Source of the DNA: JAKLDO01 sp035354435
Lineage (GTDB): Bacteria > UBP6 > UBA1177
Direction of reading: 5' to 3'
Assembly (NCBI GenBank): GCA_035354435.1
Contig: DAOQAY010000159.1
Span: forward strand, 1 to 6,044
DNA: 6,044 nt
This document shows positions 1-5,882 of the stretch, piece by piece. The notes under the pieces are model-generated. The model was not told the origin of the DNA. It did no database searches and saw nothing but the letters and a program-made list of their open reading frames with translations. The first letter of the stretch is position 1. Each line of letters begins with the position of its first letter. A program made the translations under genes and the position numbers.

Positions 1-250
1 TCAGTCCGTCAATGTAGTACATGAACATCCCTTCGAAAAGAATGTGAAAGATCCTTGAAAAAACTAACGCTGTCGGCACAATAGTCAGAGGCAGAAGCAT
101 CTGTTTCCAAGGAGTTAGACCAAGTCTTTTTGCGGTAATATACACTATCGGAAATGCCATAAAAAACGAAAAAAACAATATCGTGATATAAGAACCGGGA
201 TAGCTTAACCCTAAAAAATCATAAACCGGTTTGAAAATATCAGGATTCAT
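1..250 (-). CDS. Lgt-like prolipoprotein diacylglyceryl transferase, N-terminal part (runs off the left edge)
   Basis: The reverse strand encodes 83 residues from an ATG at 250 to the window edge, with no stop. The start is supported by AGAGG five bases upstream. The fragment has hydrophobic segments at about residues 20-38 and 52-70, separated by a basic loop with AKRLGL (40-45). The order 'YPGSY hydrophobic helix, AKRLGL, second helix, SRIFHILFE' (65-73) resembles the start of Lgt, where a Gly/Ser-Arg-x-x-x-hydrophobic stretch follows the second helix. In the known family the enzyme sits in the inner membrane and transfers diacylglycerol from phosphatidylglycerol to the lipobox cysteine of prolipoproteins. 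The diagnostic HGG region would lie beyond the edge, so catalytic competence cannot be judged. It diverges from a plus-strand operon that includes a lipoprotein. It could instead be another polytopic membrane protein, or a divergent Lgt paralogue alongside the housekeeping copy. Confidence 0.6.
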   Translation of the reverse strand, partial: MNPDIFKPVYDFLGLSYPGSYITILFFSFFMAFPIVYITAKRLGLTPWKQMLLPLTIVPTALVFSRIFHILFEGMFMYYIDGL

Positions 251-279
251 TTCAACCTCTTTAGCCTGTTTACAGAAGA

Positions 280-307
280 ATAGTAGATCAGCCTTATTAA
301 AAGTCAA
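280..307 (-). promoter_or_regulatory. Candidate sigma70-type promoter for the minus-strand Lgt-like gene
   Basis: Read on the minus strand, TTGACT (307-302) matches the -35 consensus in five of six positions. After a 16-base spacer comes TACTAT (285-280), which matches the -10 consensus in four of six. Transcription would begin near 273, giving a leader of about 23 bases that still contains the AGAGG ribosome site. The -10 box is weak, so this is a prediction from pattern and geometry only. Confidence 0.4.
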
Positions 308-344
308 CTTTCAAGGCAACAGTATAGTCATTTCATTGACTTTT
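299..344. repeat. Perfect 9-bp inverted repeat spanning the divergent -35 boxes
   Basis: AAAAGTCAA at 299-307 is the exact reverse complement of TTGACTTTT at 336-344, with 28 bases between the arms. Each arm contains the candidate -35 box of one of the two divergent promoters. The arms could simply be two similar -35 regions, or a paired site for a regulator acting on both genes. The loop is too long and the arms too AT-rich for a convincing terminator. Confidence 0.6.
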
Positions 345-363
345 TGTGATATATCTGTATGAA
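336..363 (+). promoter_or_regulatory. Candidate sigma70-type promoter for the plus-strand envelope cassette
   Basis: TTGACT (336-341) matches the -35 consensus in five of six positions. A 16-base spacer and TATGAA (358-363, four of six) follow. Transcription would start near 370, about 29 bases before the ATG at 399. That makes the in-frame TTG at 369 an unlikely start, because it would lie at or before the first transcribed base. The spacing mirrors that of the minus-strand promoter. Confidence 0.4.
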
Positions 364-398
364 TTAACTTGTTTTTTCGGTGTTTCCCGGAGCGTTTT

Positions 399-2186
399 AT
401 GTTTAAATTCACAGTCTATTCACTTATATTCATTACATGTTTATCTTTGACTGCTCAGAGTATTCATATGAGTGAACTTAAATCGCACATTTCAGACAAG
501 CCATTGAATTCATTTGGCAATCCATCAGCCGTGCCAATGAGTTTTTCTTCTGTTTATACTCCAGTCACAGATAAACTTATATTCGGATATCTTCCTTACT
601 GGGAAAACAGAACTGATTATTTGAGATATACACTTTTAACCGATATTCTGTATTTTTCCTGTGAATTGTCAGCAAACGGAACTCTCGGCGAATGCCACGG
701 CTGGCCTGAAAGTGCACCTATCGATGAAGCGCACAAATACGGGGTGAGAATGCACCTTGTCATAACAGGTTTTGACACGGAAATTGTTAAATCGCTTATT
801 GAAGATGAAACTCAGAAAACTGCTTTTTTCAAAAATTGCTGGAATCAGGTAAACAACGCAGGTGCAGACGGAATCAATATAGATTTTGAAGGTTTGAAAG
901 AAATAACTTCCGCAGTCTTGATTGATTTTTTTAATGATCTGGGGGGATATTTTCATTCCAGAAACAGTGAAATGATAGTATCAGCCGCAATTCCTGCTGT
1001 TGACTGGTCAGGATACTGGAATCTTTCAGCGATGACCGGAGTCGACTACTTTTTTGCGATGCTTTATGATTATCACTGGAAAGGCGGAGACCCCGGACCG
1101 GTCGCACCTCTTTATTCTGCCGATCCGTGGCCGGCAAACGGAATTTGCGTAGAAAAGTCAGTAAATACATATATTTCCAAAAACGGTGAGTCGATTAAAA
1201 GCAAACTTATTGCAGGATATCCCTACTACGGTGTCAAATGGGCAAGTACTGATGGTGATTTTCCCGGAACTCAGTCCGCAAAAGGGGTATCTGTTCTTTT
1301 TGACACAGTTCTCAGCGAATATTCGACAGTAAGCTCAGACTGGGATGACGGTTCAGAAACTCCTTATAAAATATGGACTGATGAATCACAGTGGTATCAG
1401 CTCTGGTATGATGACGGTGAGAGTCTGGGACTGAAATTCGCCTTCGCCAACGAAAATAATCTTGCAGGAAGCGGAATGTGGGCATTGAATTATGACAAAT
1501 CGACAGAAGAAATATGGAAAAAAATTGCTGAAAACTTTGTTGCAGACAGAACTGGATCTTTACAACATCCTATAATTATTGATTCTTTTCCATTCACTCA
1601 CAGCGATGACACTTATAGATATGCAAGCGATCTGTTTGACAGCTACCAATGCTCTGAAAACACATTTGATACATCTGGAATAAACGAATCAGGTCCCGAA
1701 ATAATCTATAAATTCGAGGCACTATGTAAAGGAACGCTGACAGCTTCCATTACAACAGGCTCAGGCAGTGATGATTCCAGAGAGGATATTGACATACACA
1801 TATTGTCAGACCAGACGGAGAATCCCTGCCTGATTAGAAATGATGCAGACATTTTGATCACTCTCGAAAAGGGAGTTTATTTTGCATCACTCGATTCTTT
1901 TGTTGCAGAAAATATTACAAAAGGAGGTCCTTTTACAGTAACTTTTAATTTTTCTGAGTGTCCCGAATCAGAAAATAACGATGATGATGATACTATATCA
2001 GGCGATGACGATGTTTATTATGATTCTGATGAGGTCACGACTGATGAGGACAACGAGACTGGAAATTACGATGCTGATTCTGATGGTGACTATTCTGATA
2101 ATGAAAATCCTGCTGATGACAGCGACCCGGATGCTGATGCGGCAGTAAGTAAAAATTCCGGAGGGTGTAATATTAATGAAATATAG
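399..2186 (+). CDS. Exported GH18-fold glycoside hydrolase with a Cys-containing C-terminal domain and an Asp-rich tail
   Basis: This is a 595-residue protein started at the ATG at 399, six bases after GGAG (389-392). The in-frame TTG at 369 would put ten extra residues before a normal signal peptide (1-19, cleavage after SLTA). Residues 58-385 look like a GH18 barrel: GYLPYW (63-68), the catalytic strand DGINIDFE (157-164) with acid/base Glu164 and Asp162, MLYDYH (221-226), GYPYYG (273-278) and GMWALNYD (359-366). The second Asp of DxxDxDxE is Asn160, as in the YaaH/SleL-like branch that acts on peptidoglycan-type glycans, so chitin is not the only possible substrate. Residues 395-521 resemble a pre-peptidase C-terminal-type beta domain, with cysteines at 418, 443, 477 and 521. 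Residues 523-580 carry 27 Asp/Glu and no Lys/Arg, and the protein ends in SGGCNINEI. The 3' end overlaps the next gene by 11 bases, suggesting co-expression. Substrate and final location are unknown. Confidence 0.85.
   Translation: MFKFTVYSLIFITCLSLTAQSIHMSELKSHISDKPLNSFGNPSAVPMSFSSVYTPVTDKLIFGYLPYWENRTDYLRYTLLTDILYFSCELSANGTLGECHGWPESAPIDEAHKYGVRMHLVITGFDTEIVKSLIEDETQKTAFFKNCWNQVNNAGADGINIDFEGLKEITSAVLIDFFNDLGGYFHSRNSEMIVSAAIPAVDWSGYWNLSAMTGVDYFFAMLYDYHWKGGDPGPVAPLYSADPWPANGICVEKSVNTYISKNGESIKSKLIAGYPYYGVKWASTDGDFPGTQSAKGVSVLFDTVLSEYSTVSSDWDDGSETPYKIWTDESQWYQLWYDDGESLGLKFAFANENNLAGSGMWALNYDKSTEEIWKKIAENFVADRTGSLQHPIIIDSFPFTHSDDTYRYASDLFDSYQCSENTFDTSGINESGPEIIYKFEALCKGTLTASITTGSGSDDSREDIDIHILSDQTENPCLIRNDADILITLEKGVYFASLDSFVAENITKGGPFTVTFNFSECPESENNDDDDTISGDDDVYYDSDEVTTDEDNETGNYDADSDGDYSDNENPADDSDPDADAAVSKNSGGCNINEI
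1965..2138 (+). other. Segment encoding the Asp-rich acidic tail with an EF-hand-like loop
   Basis: Residues 523-580 of the glycosidase are low-complexity Asp/Glu/Ser/Asn, with 27 acidic and no basic residues, encoded largely by GAT and GAC. Within it, residues 558-569 (bases 2070-2105) read DADSDGDYSDNE. This fits the 12-residue EF-hand calcium loop: acidic at 1, 3 and 5, Gly at 6, Glu at 12. It may be a calcium-stiffened spacer between the enzyme and its C-terminal anchor. A chance match inside Asp-rich sequence is also possible. Confidence 0.6.
2160..2165 (+). promoter_or_regulatory. Shine-Dalgarno site of the lipoprotein gene, inside the end of the glycosidase gene
   Basis: GGAGGG lies ten bases before the ATG at 2176 and also supplies the Gly-Gly codons (residues 588-589) of the terminal Ser-Gly-Gly-Cys of the upstream protein. 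This supports 2176 as the real start and implies translational coupling of the two genes. Confidence 0.6.
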
Positions 2187-3528
2187 CGTGCTTATATTAT
2201 TTGTCTTTTCACTTTTTTTTTCAGTTTCATGCAATAGCGATATACACCGTGACGGAACAGTTCTCTACTACACAGAATCAGGCGGCAAATTATACCTCAT
2301 TTATAAGAACAATGAACAGAATCATATACTTACAGCAGACCTCGAACCTCTTTCGACAAAATGGGAGAAATCTATTTCCGGAGATAAGGAAGCACCAGAA
2401 TTAAAAATATTTGACAAGTATATTGCCTGCAATTGCGAAGAAAATAAAGTCTGTCTGCTATCCGTAGAAAATGGAAAGACCGTTATCAGTTTTGACTCTG
2501 AACTTATATTCAACAAAAACACAAAAGGTTTTCTTGTAAATGAGGGGAAAGTATATTCTCTGTGCAATGAATCGGAAATATGCGCTTTCGATATTGAAAA
2601 GAATGAACTTCTCTGGAATTATAAACTTGGTGAGAGTGAAAATATCACAGCGGATTTTAAAATTCAGAACGGCACGGTTTTATTCGGCAATTCCAGCAGC
2701 ATAATTAAAGCTCTGTCAACCGGAACAGGTGAGTTGAAATGGGAAAGTGAGCCTCTTCCGAATCTTGTTGATATATATTTATTTCCTGAAACACTTCTTG
2801 CAGATTATGAATTTGTGAACGGACTAGATCTTTCAACCGGTAATTCTAAATGGATAGCGCCTTATGAAGGCAGGGTAAGGTGTATTCTTGACGGTACGGT
2901 TATATCTCAGAGCAATGACTACTTTTCTGCACTTTATATCGAAAACGGAGTTAAATTATGGGAATATCCGCGAAATGGAACGACCATACTAACTTGTGAA
3001 GAGGGTTTAAACCTTGCCGCTTTCACTGTAAAGAATTATAACGATGTCCCAGCAACCGATACCGAGTATTTTGATAAGATTTATATTTTTAATGTCAGTT
3101 CTTTTGAAAAGGTTTTTGAAACCAATTCTGACAGGGAATATACTGTACTGAATCTCACAGGATTCAATGAAACAAATTTCTATATTGCAAAAAAACACCT
3201 CCAAGAAACCGGAAATATAACAGTTGAAAGATATTCTTCGACTACATTCGAGCTTGAGAAAAGCTTCATTTTCAGCGTGAATAAACCGAAAGAAGAGATA
3301 TACATTTCGTGGATACACACAGATCCTTCATTTACTGTAATAAGGCGTTCAAGCATTTCCGACACTACTGACGAAACATACTATCTTTTCGATAATGAGT
3401 CAGGCGCACTGCTTGGAGAAATGACAGGCATCCCTGAAATAATGACTTCAACAAAGGCATACGACATAATTTCATACGATAATTATTTCAATGTTATCGA
3501 AAAAACTCTTGATGACTTTCTAAAATGA
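2176..3528 (+). CDS. Lipoprotein with PQQ-like beta-propeller repeats
   Basis: This is a 450-residue protein. Residues 1-18 are a hydrophobic signal with one Lys at position 2, followed by SVSC, so Cys19 is the likely lipidated residue. The lipobox is loose (Ser at -3, Val at -2, Ser at -1). The rest shows propeller blades of the PQQ-like type: GKVYSLCNESEICAFDIEKN then LLW (124-147), GTVLFGNSSSIIKAL then TGELKW (166-189), GLDLSTGNSKW (216-226) and GTVISQSNDYFSAL then GVKLWEY (240-264). The C-terminal third (about 280-450) keeps the beta-rich rhythm but has less clear repeats. Such propellers, for example BamB, usually serve as protein-binding scaffolds; nothing here shows bound PQQ or an enzyme site. 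The start lies within the upstream glycosidase gene, and a predicted outer-membrane barrel follows, so a role in an envelope complex with both is a reasonable inference. It is not recognisable as BamB itself. A nine-T run (2213-2221) lies in the signal-peptide codons. Confidence 0.75.
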   Translation: MKYSVLILFVFSLFFSVSCNSDIHRDGTVLYYTESGGKLYLIYKNNEQNHILTADLEPLSTKWEKSISGDKEAPELKIFDKYIACNCEENKVCLLSVENGKTVISFDSELIFNKNTKGFLVNEGKVYSLCNESEICAFDIEKNELLWNYKLGESENITADFKIQNGTVLFGNSSSIIKALSTGTGELKWESEPLPNLVDIYLFPETLLADYEFVNGLDLSTGNSKWIAPYEGRVRCILDGTVISQSNDYFSALYIENGVKLWEYPRNGTTILTCEEGLNLAAFTVKNYNDVPATDTEYFDKIYIFNVSSFEKVFETNSDREYTVLNLTGFNETNFYIAKKHLQETGNITVERYSSTTFELEKSFIFSVNKPKEEIYISWIHTDPSFTVIRRSSISDTTDETYYLFDNESGALLGEMTGIPEIMTSTKAYDIISYDNYFNVIEKTLDDFLK

Positions 3529-3598
3529 AATCGCCAGTCAGTTTGATTTTAAAATCCGTTTATGATAGATTTCCAGAAGTTTTTTATCGGAGGATAAA
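3529..3598 (+). promoter_or_regulatory. Gap between lipoprotein and barrel genes: palindrome and a possible -10 box, no terminator
   Basis: This is the longest gap in the plus-strand gene row. It holds a perfect 12-base palindrome, GATTTTAAAATC (3545-3556), followed by TATGAT (3561-3566), five of six to the -10 consensus. No acceptable -35 box sits 16-18 bases upstream of it. GGAGG at 3589-3593 is the ribosome site of the next gene, five bases before its ATG. No GC-rich hairpin with a T-run is visible, so upstream transcripts may read through. An internal promoter or a regulator site is possible but unproven. Confidence 0.3.
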
Positions 3599-4372
3599 AT
3601 GAAAAAATTAATTATCGCCTTAATTGCCATGTTTTTTGTGTTATCCGTTTATGCACAGGAAGAGGAACAGCCTGCTGAAGAAACGGCTGCTGCCGATGAC
3701 AAACAGTCTGCCGAAGATATTTTACAGCCTGCTGAAAATATACCGTCCGATGAGGGAGAACAGACTGTTGACGAAGAATCTCCCGTTAAAGAAAAAAAAC
3801 ATTCTAAAACAAAAAAGAAAAAATCTAAAGATGCTGTCAATCAGAATGTTCCCGGTGAAATTAACAAATGGATGCTCAATATCGGCACCGATTTTGTCGG
3901 AGTCAGCCACATGGTGGATGTTGCAACCGTCACAACGATAGGGCTTCCTTTCACAGCCACTTCTCTTGCCGCAGGGTATCAGCTGTCATCTCAGATCTGG
4001 TTAATGGCAAAATTTCACCTTTTCATGACTCTTGTAAATGATAGTGCTTCTGCATGTTTCCTTGTCGGTCCCGGAATAAGAGCCGATTTTATCAGAACAG
4101 ATGATATTACATTTTTCGGTGAATTTTTTCTTTCTCTCGGTAATGAGGCAAAAACATTCCTCTTTTCTCCCGAGCTTTTTCTCGGAATAGACTATAATGT
4201 TAAGAGCTACCTTTCAATAGGAATTTTCACCAGTTTTGCTTACCAGCTCAAAGCTTTACATATTGATGAAGAAAAAGATCCCACAGGCACAGTTGTCATT
4301 CATAAAGAAGATACCATAACAAATCACTATATCAACTTTATGCTCGGACCGAGACTGTCTGTATTTTTCTGA
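3599..4372 (+). CDS. Predicted outer-membrane beta-barrel protein with charge-segregated N-terminal linker
   Basis: This is a 257-residue protein that I do not recognise as a named family. Residues 1-19 are a clear signal peptide ending VYA, with cleavage before Gln20. Residues 21-60 are acidic and repetitive (QPAE at 24 and 43, QSAE at 36). Residues 64-77 are Lys-rich (KEKKHSKTKKKKSK). From about residue 88 the sequence alternates polar and hydrophobic residues in strand-length stretches such as WMLNIGTDFVGVS, QIWLMAKFHLFMTLV, ITFFGEFFLSLG and YLSIGIFTSFAYQL. It ends YINFMLGPRLSVFF, with the C-terminal Phe typical of BAM-assembled barrels. The barrel part is about 170 residues, so a small barrel of roughly eight strands is likely. 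GGAGG five bases upstream supports the start. It follows a lipoprotein gene and precedes a cytoplasmic flavoprotein gene by 26 bases. The Lys-rich stretch could bind peptidoglycan or an acidic partner; that is speculation. Confidence 0.7.
   Translation: MKKLIIALIAMFFVLSVYAQEEEQPAEETAAADDKQSAEDILQPAENIPSDEGEQTVDEESPVKEKKHSKTKKKKSKDAVNQNVPGEINKWMLNIGTDFVGVSHMVDVATVTTIGLPFTATSLAAGYQLSSQIWLMAKFHLFMTLVNDSASACFLVGPGIRADFIRTDDITFFGEFFLSLGNEAKTFLFSPELFLGIDYNVKSYLSIGIFTSFAYQLKALHIDEEKDPTGTVVIHKEDTITNHYINFMLGPRLSVFF
3667..3736 (+). repeat. 13-base direct repeat in the linker of the barrel gene
   Basis: ACAGCCTGCTGAA occurs at 3667-3679 and again at 3724-3736, 57 bases (19 codons) apart and in the same frame. 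Both copies encode Gln-Pro-Ala-Glu. A related Gln-Ser-Ala-Glu lies between them, so the acidic linker seems to have grown by small in-frame duplications. Confidence 0.5.
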
Positions 4373-4398
4373 TGCGACATGAATTCTAAGGAGAAATA

Positions 4399-5562
4399 AT
4401 GAAAAAGATAGTCATCATCGGAGCAGGCGCCGCAGGGATAAATGCAGCAAAAGCCGCAAGAAAAACCGATTCTGAATGCTCTATCACGATATTCAGTTCA
4501 GAACCCGATTTTCCTTACTACAGGCCTTATCTTACCGAATTTATAGGTGACAGAAATGTTGGGAACAAGGCAAATTTCTATCTTAATCCGGCTGACTGGT
4601 ATGCAGAAAACAGGATAAATCTTCAACTGTCTGTAAAGATTGTGAAAATTGATAAGGAAAATTCGCAAGTTATAGATATGTCAGGCAAGATATTTTCTTA
4701 TGATTCGCTCATCATTGCAACAGGAGCCACGCCTTTTGTTCCAATGCAGAGTGCTCTCGAAAAAGAATTTGTATTTGCTGTCAGGACTATCAACGATGCA
4801 AAAAAAGTCGAAGCATTTTCCGGAAATATAAAAAAAGCAGTTGTGATAGGCGGCGGACTTCTCGGACTTGAAGCGGTCTGGTCGCTTGTCAAAAAAGGTA
4901 TTTCAGTAACGGTTATCGAGCGCGCTCCGAGACTTCTTCCGATACAGCTTGATTTAGAATCATCAGAATTTTTATCAGCTGCAATCAGGTCTAAAGGAGT
5001 TGAAATTATCACAGGAGCTTCTACAGAAGGCATTATTACTGAAAACGAAAAACATTTTGTAACATTGCAGGACGGCAGAAAAATAGAAACCGGAATGGTC
5101 CTTTTCGCCATAGGTATCCGTGCTGAAATTTCACTTGCAAAGGATTGCTGCATTAATACAGACAGAGGCATTCTTGTTAATGAAAGGATGGAAACTTCTG
5201 CCGAAAACATATTTGCTTGCGGTGACGCTGCACAGTTCGGGACTGGAATTCCTCTCTGGATGCCGGCCATGAAACAGGGAACTGTAGCAGGAACCAACGC
5301 TGCAGGAGGAAATGCCTCATTTGCACACGATATCTACCCGGCCGCACTTAACGCTTTTGATATGAAACTGATATCGATAGGTACTACTGAGGATTACCAG
5401 ACATATTACGAAAAATCTGACGGTTCTTCATTCAGAAAACTGTTTTTTAAGAACGGAGTGCTGTCAGGAGCCATAATAATAAACGATCCGGCTGTCTCGA
5501 CAAAAGTCCTGACGGCGGTCAAAGCTTACGAAAACGAAATTACCGCAAGGAAACTTTTCTAA
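4399..5562 (+). CDS. FAD/NAD(P)-dependent oxidoreductase, NADH:rubredoxin oxidoreductase-like
   Basis: This is a 387-residue cytoplasmic flavoprotein with the two-dinucleotide-fold architecture. The FAD motif is GAGAAG at 8-13, ATGATP lies at 107-112, and the NAD motif is GGGLLG at 151-156. Glu174 ends the second strand of the NAD fold, which favours NADH over NADPH. The second FAD contact is CGD at 274-276. The family's disulfide or peroxidase cysteine near residue 40 is absent; that region reads FPYYRPYLTEFI (38-49), with DWYAENRI following at 66-73. This pattern is typical of rubredoxin reductases such as clostridial NROR, which pass NADH electrons to rubredoxin for oxygen, superoxide or peroxide reduction in anaerobes. 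Length also fits. NirB-type or other ferredoxin/rubredoxin reductases are alternatives, and no rubredoxin gene is visible here. TAAGGAG five bases upstream fixes the start. The stop codon shares a base with the clpS start. Confidence 0.85.
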   Translation: MKKIVIIGAGAAGINAAKAARKTDSECSITIFSSEPDFPYYRPYLTEFIGDRNVGNKANFYLNPADWYAENRINLQLSVKIVKIDKENSQVIDMSGKIFSYDSLIIATGATPFVPMQSALEKEFVFAVRTINDAKKVEAFSGNIKKAVVIGGGLLGLEAVWSLVKKGISVTVIERAPRLLPIQLDLESSEFLSAAIRSKGVEIITGASTEGIITENEKHFVTLQDGRKIETGMVLFAIGIRAEISLAKDCCINTDRGILVNERMETSAENIFACGDAAQFGTGIPLWMPAMKQGTVAGTNAAGGNASFAHDIYPAALNAFDMKLISIGTTEDYQTYYEKSDGSSFRKLFFKNGVLSGAIIINDPAVSTKVLTAVKAYENEITARKLF

Positions 5563-5879
5563 TGACAGGAATAGCCGTTCCGGAAGGGACGACAAAAGTT
5601 AAAAACAAGGCTCAAAGCAGGATAAAACGGCCTTCAATGTATAAAGTCATCATGCTGAATGACAACTATACGACAATGGAATTTGTTGTTGATATTCTTA
5701 AGAAAATATTCGACAAAACTGCGGTGGAAGCCACTGAAATAATGCTGACTGTCCATAATGACGGAAAAGGAATCGCCGGAATCTATTGTTATGACATCGC
5801 AATAACAAAAAGCACACAAGTAAGAAATGAAGCTAAAAAAAGCGGATTTCCGCTTAAATGCATAATTGAGAAGGAGTAA
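5562..5879 (+). CDS. clpS: ATP-dependent Clp protease adaptor ClpS
   Basis: This 105-residue protein is the expected size for ClpS. After a flexible, basic N-terminal tail (1-22) comes RPSMYKVIMLNDNYTTMEFVV (split: RPSMYKVIML at 23-32, NDNYTTMEFVV at 33-43), then EIMLTVHNDGKGIAGIY (59-75) and FPLKCIIEKE (96-105). By position, Asn33, Asp34 and His65 match the residues that in E. coli ClpS grip the free N-terminus of N-degron substrates, and Met39 matches the gatekeeper Met. The usual NDD is NDN here (Asn35). ClpS delivers proteins with Phe, Tyr, Trp or Leu N-termini to ClpAP and docks on the ClpA N-domain, whose gene follows three bases downstream. Translation starts in TAATG overlapping the reductase stop, with AAGGA at 5547-5551, so coupling to the upstream gene is likely. 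Confidence 0.95.
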   Translation: MTGIAVPEGTTKVKNKAQSRIKRPSMYKVIMLNDNYTTMEFVVDILKKIFDKTAVEATEIMLTVHNDGKGIAGIYCYDIAITKSTQVRNEAKKSGFPLKCIIEKE

Positions 5880-5882
5880 CTG

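Noticed and set aside
299..345. Terminator or attenuator formed by the 9-bp inverted repeat
   Set aside because: The arms are AT-rich with a 28-base loop, and the right arm lies upstream of the expected start of the plus-strand transcript.
369..398. Longer glycosidase starting at an in-frame TTG at 369
   Set aside because: It has no good ribosome site, would add ten residues ahead of a standard signal peptide, and lies at the predicted transcription start. The ATG at 399 has GGAG at correct spacing.
412..440. Lipobox at Cys14 of the glycosidase signal peptide
   Set aside because: The residues before the Cys (Phe, Ile, Thr) do not fit a lipobox. A signal peptidase I site after SLTA at residue 19 fits better.
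1998..2234. 78-codon minus-strand frame rich in Ile, Arg and Val
   Set aside because: Its Ile-rich composition is simply the complement of GAT Asp codons in the acidic tail, so it is a by-product of low complexity.
2157..2240. Frameshift joining the glycosidase tail to the hydrophobic start of the next gene, making a C-terminal membrane anchor
   Set aside because: It would need a one-base shift with no slippery run at the junction. The next gene has its own ribosome site, ATG and signal with lipobox, and the fused product would continue into a 430-residue propeller rather than end in basic residues.
3529..3598. Rho-independent terminator after the lipoprotein gene
   Set aside because: The only inverted repeat is the AT-only core of GATTTTAAAATC with no loop and no stable stem. 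The T-run near 3580 is not preceded by a GC-rich hairpin.
4698..5297. 199-codon open frame on the minus strand
   Set aside because: It is antisense to the well-conserved reductase, has Ser/Cys/Pro-rich composition without recognisable domains, and lacks a convincing ribosome site.
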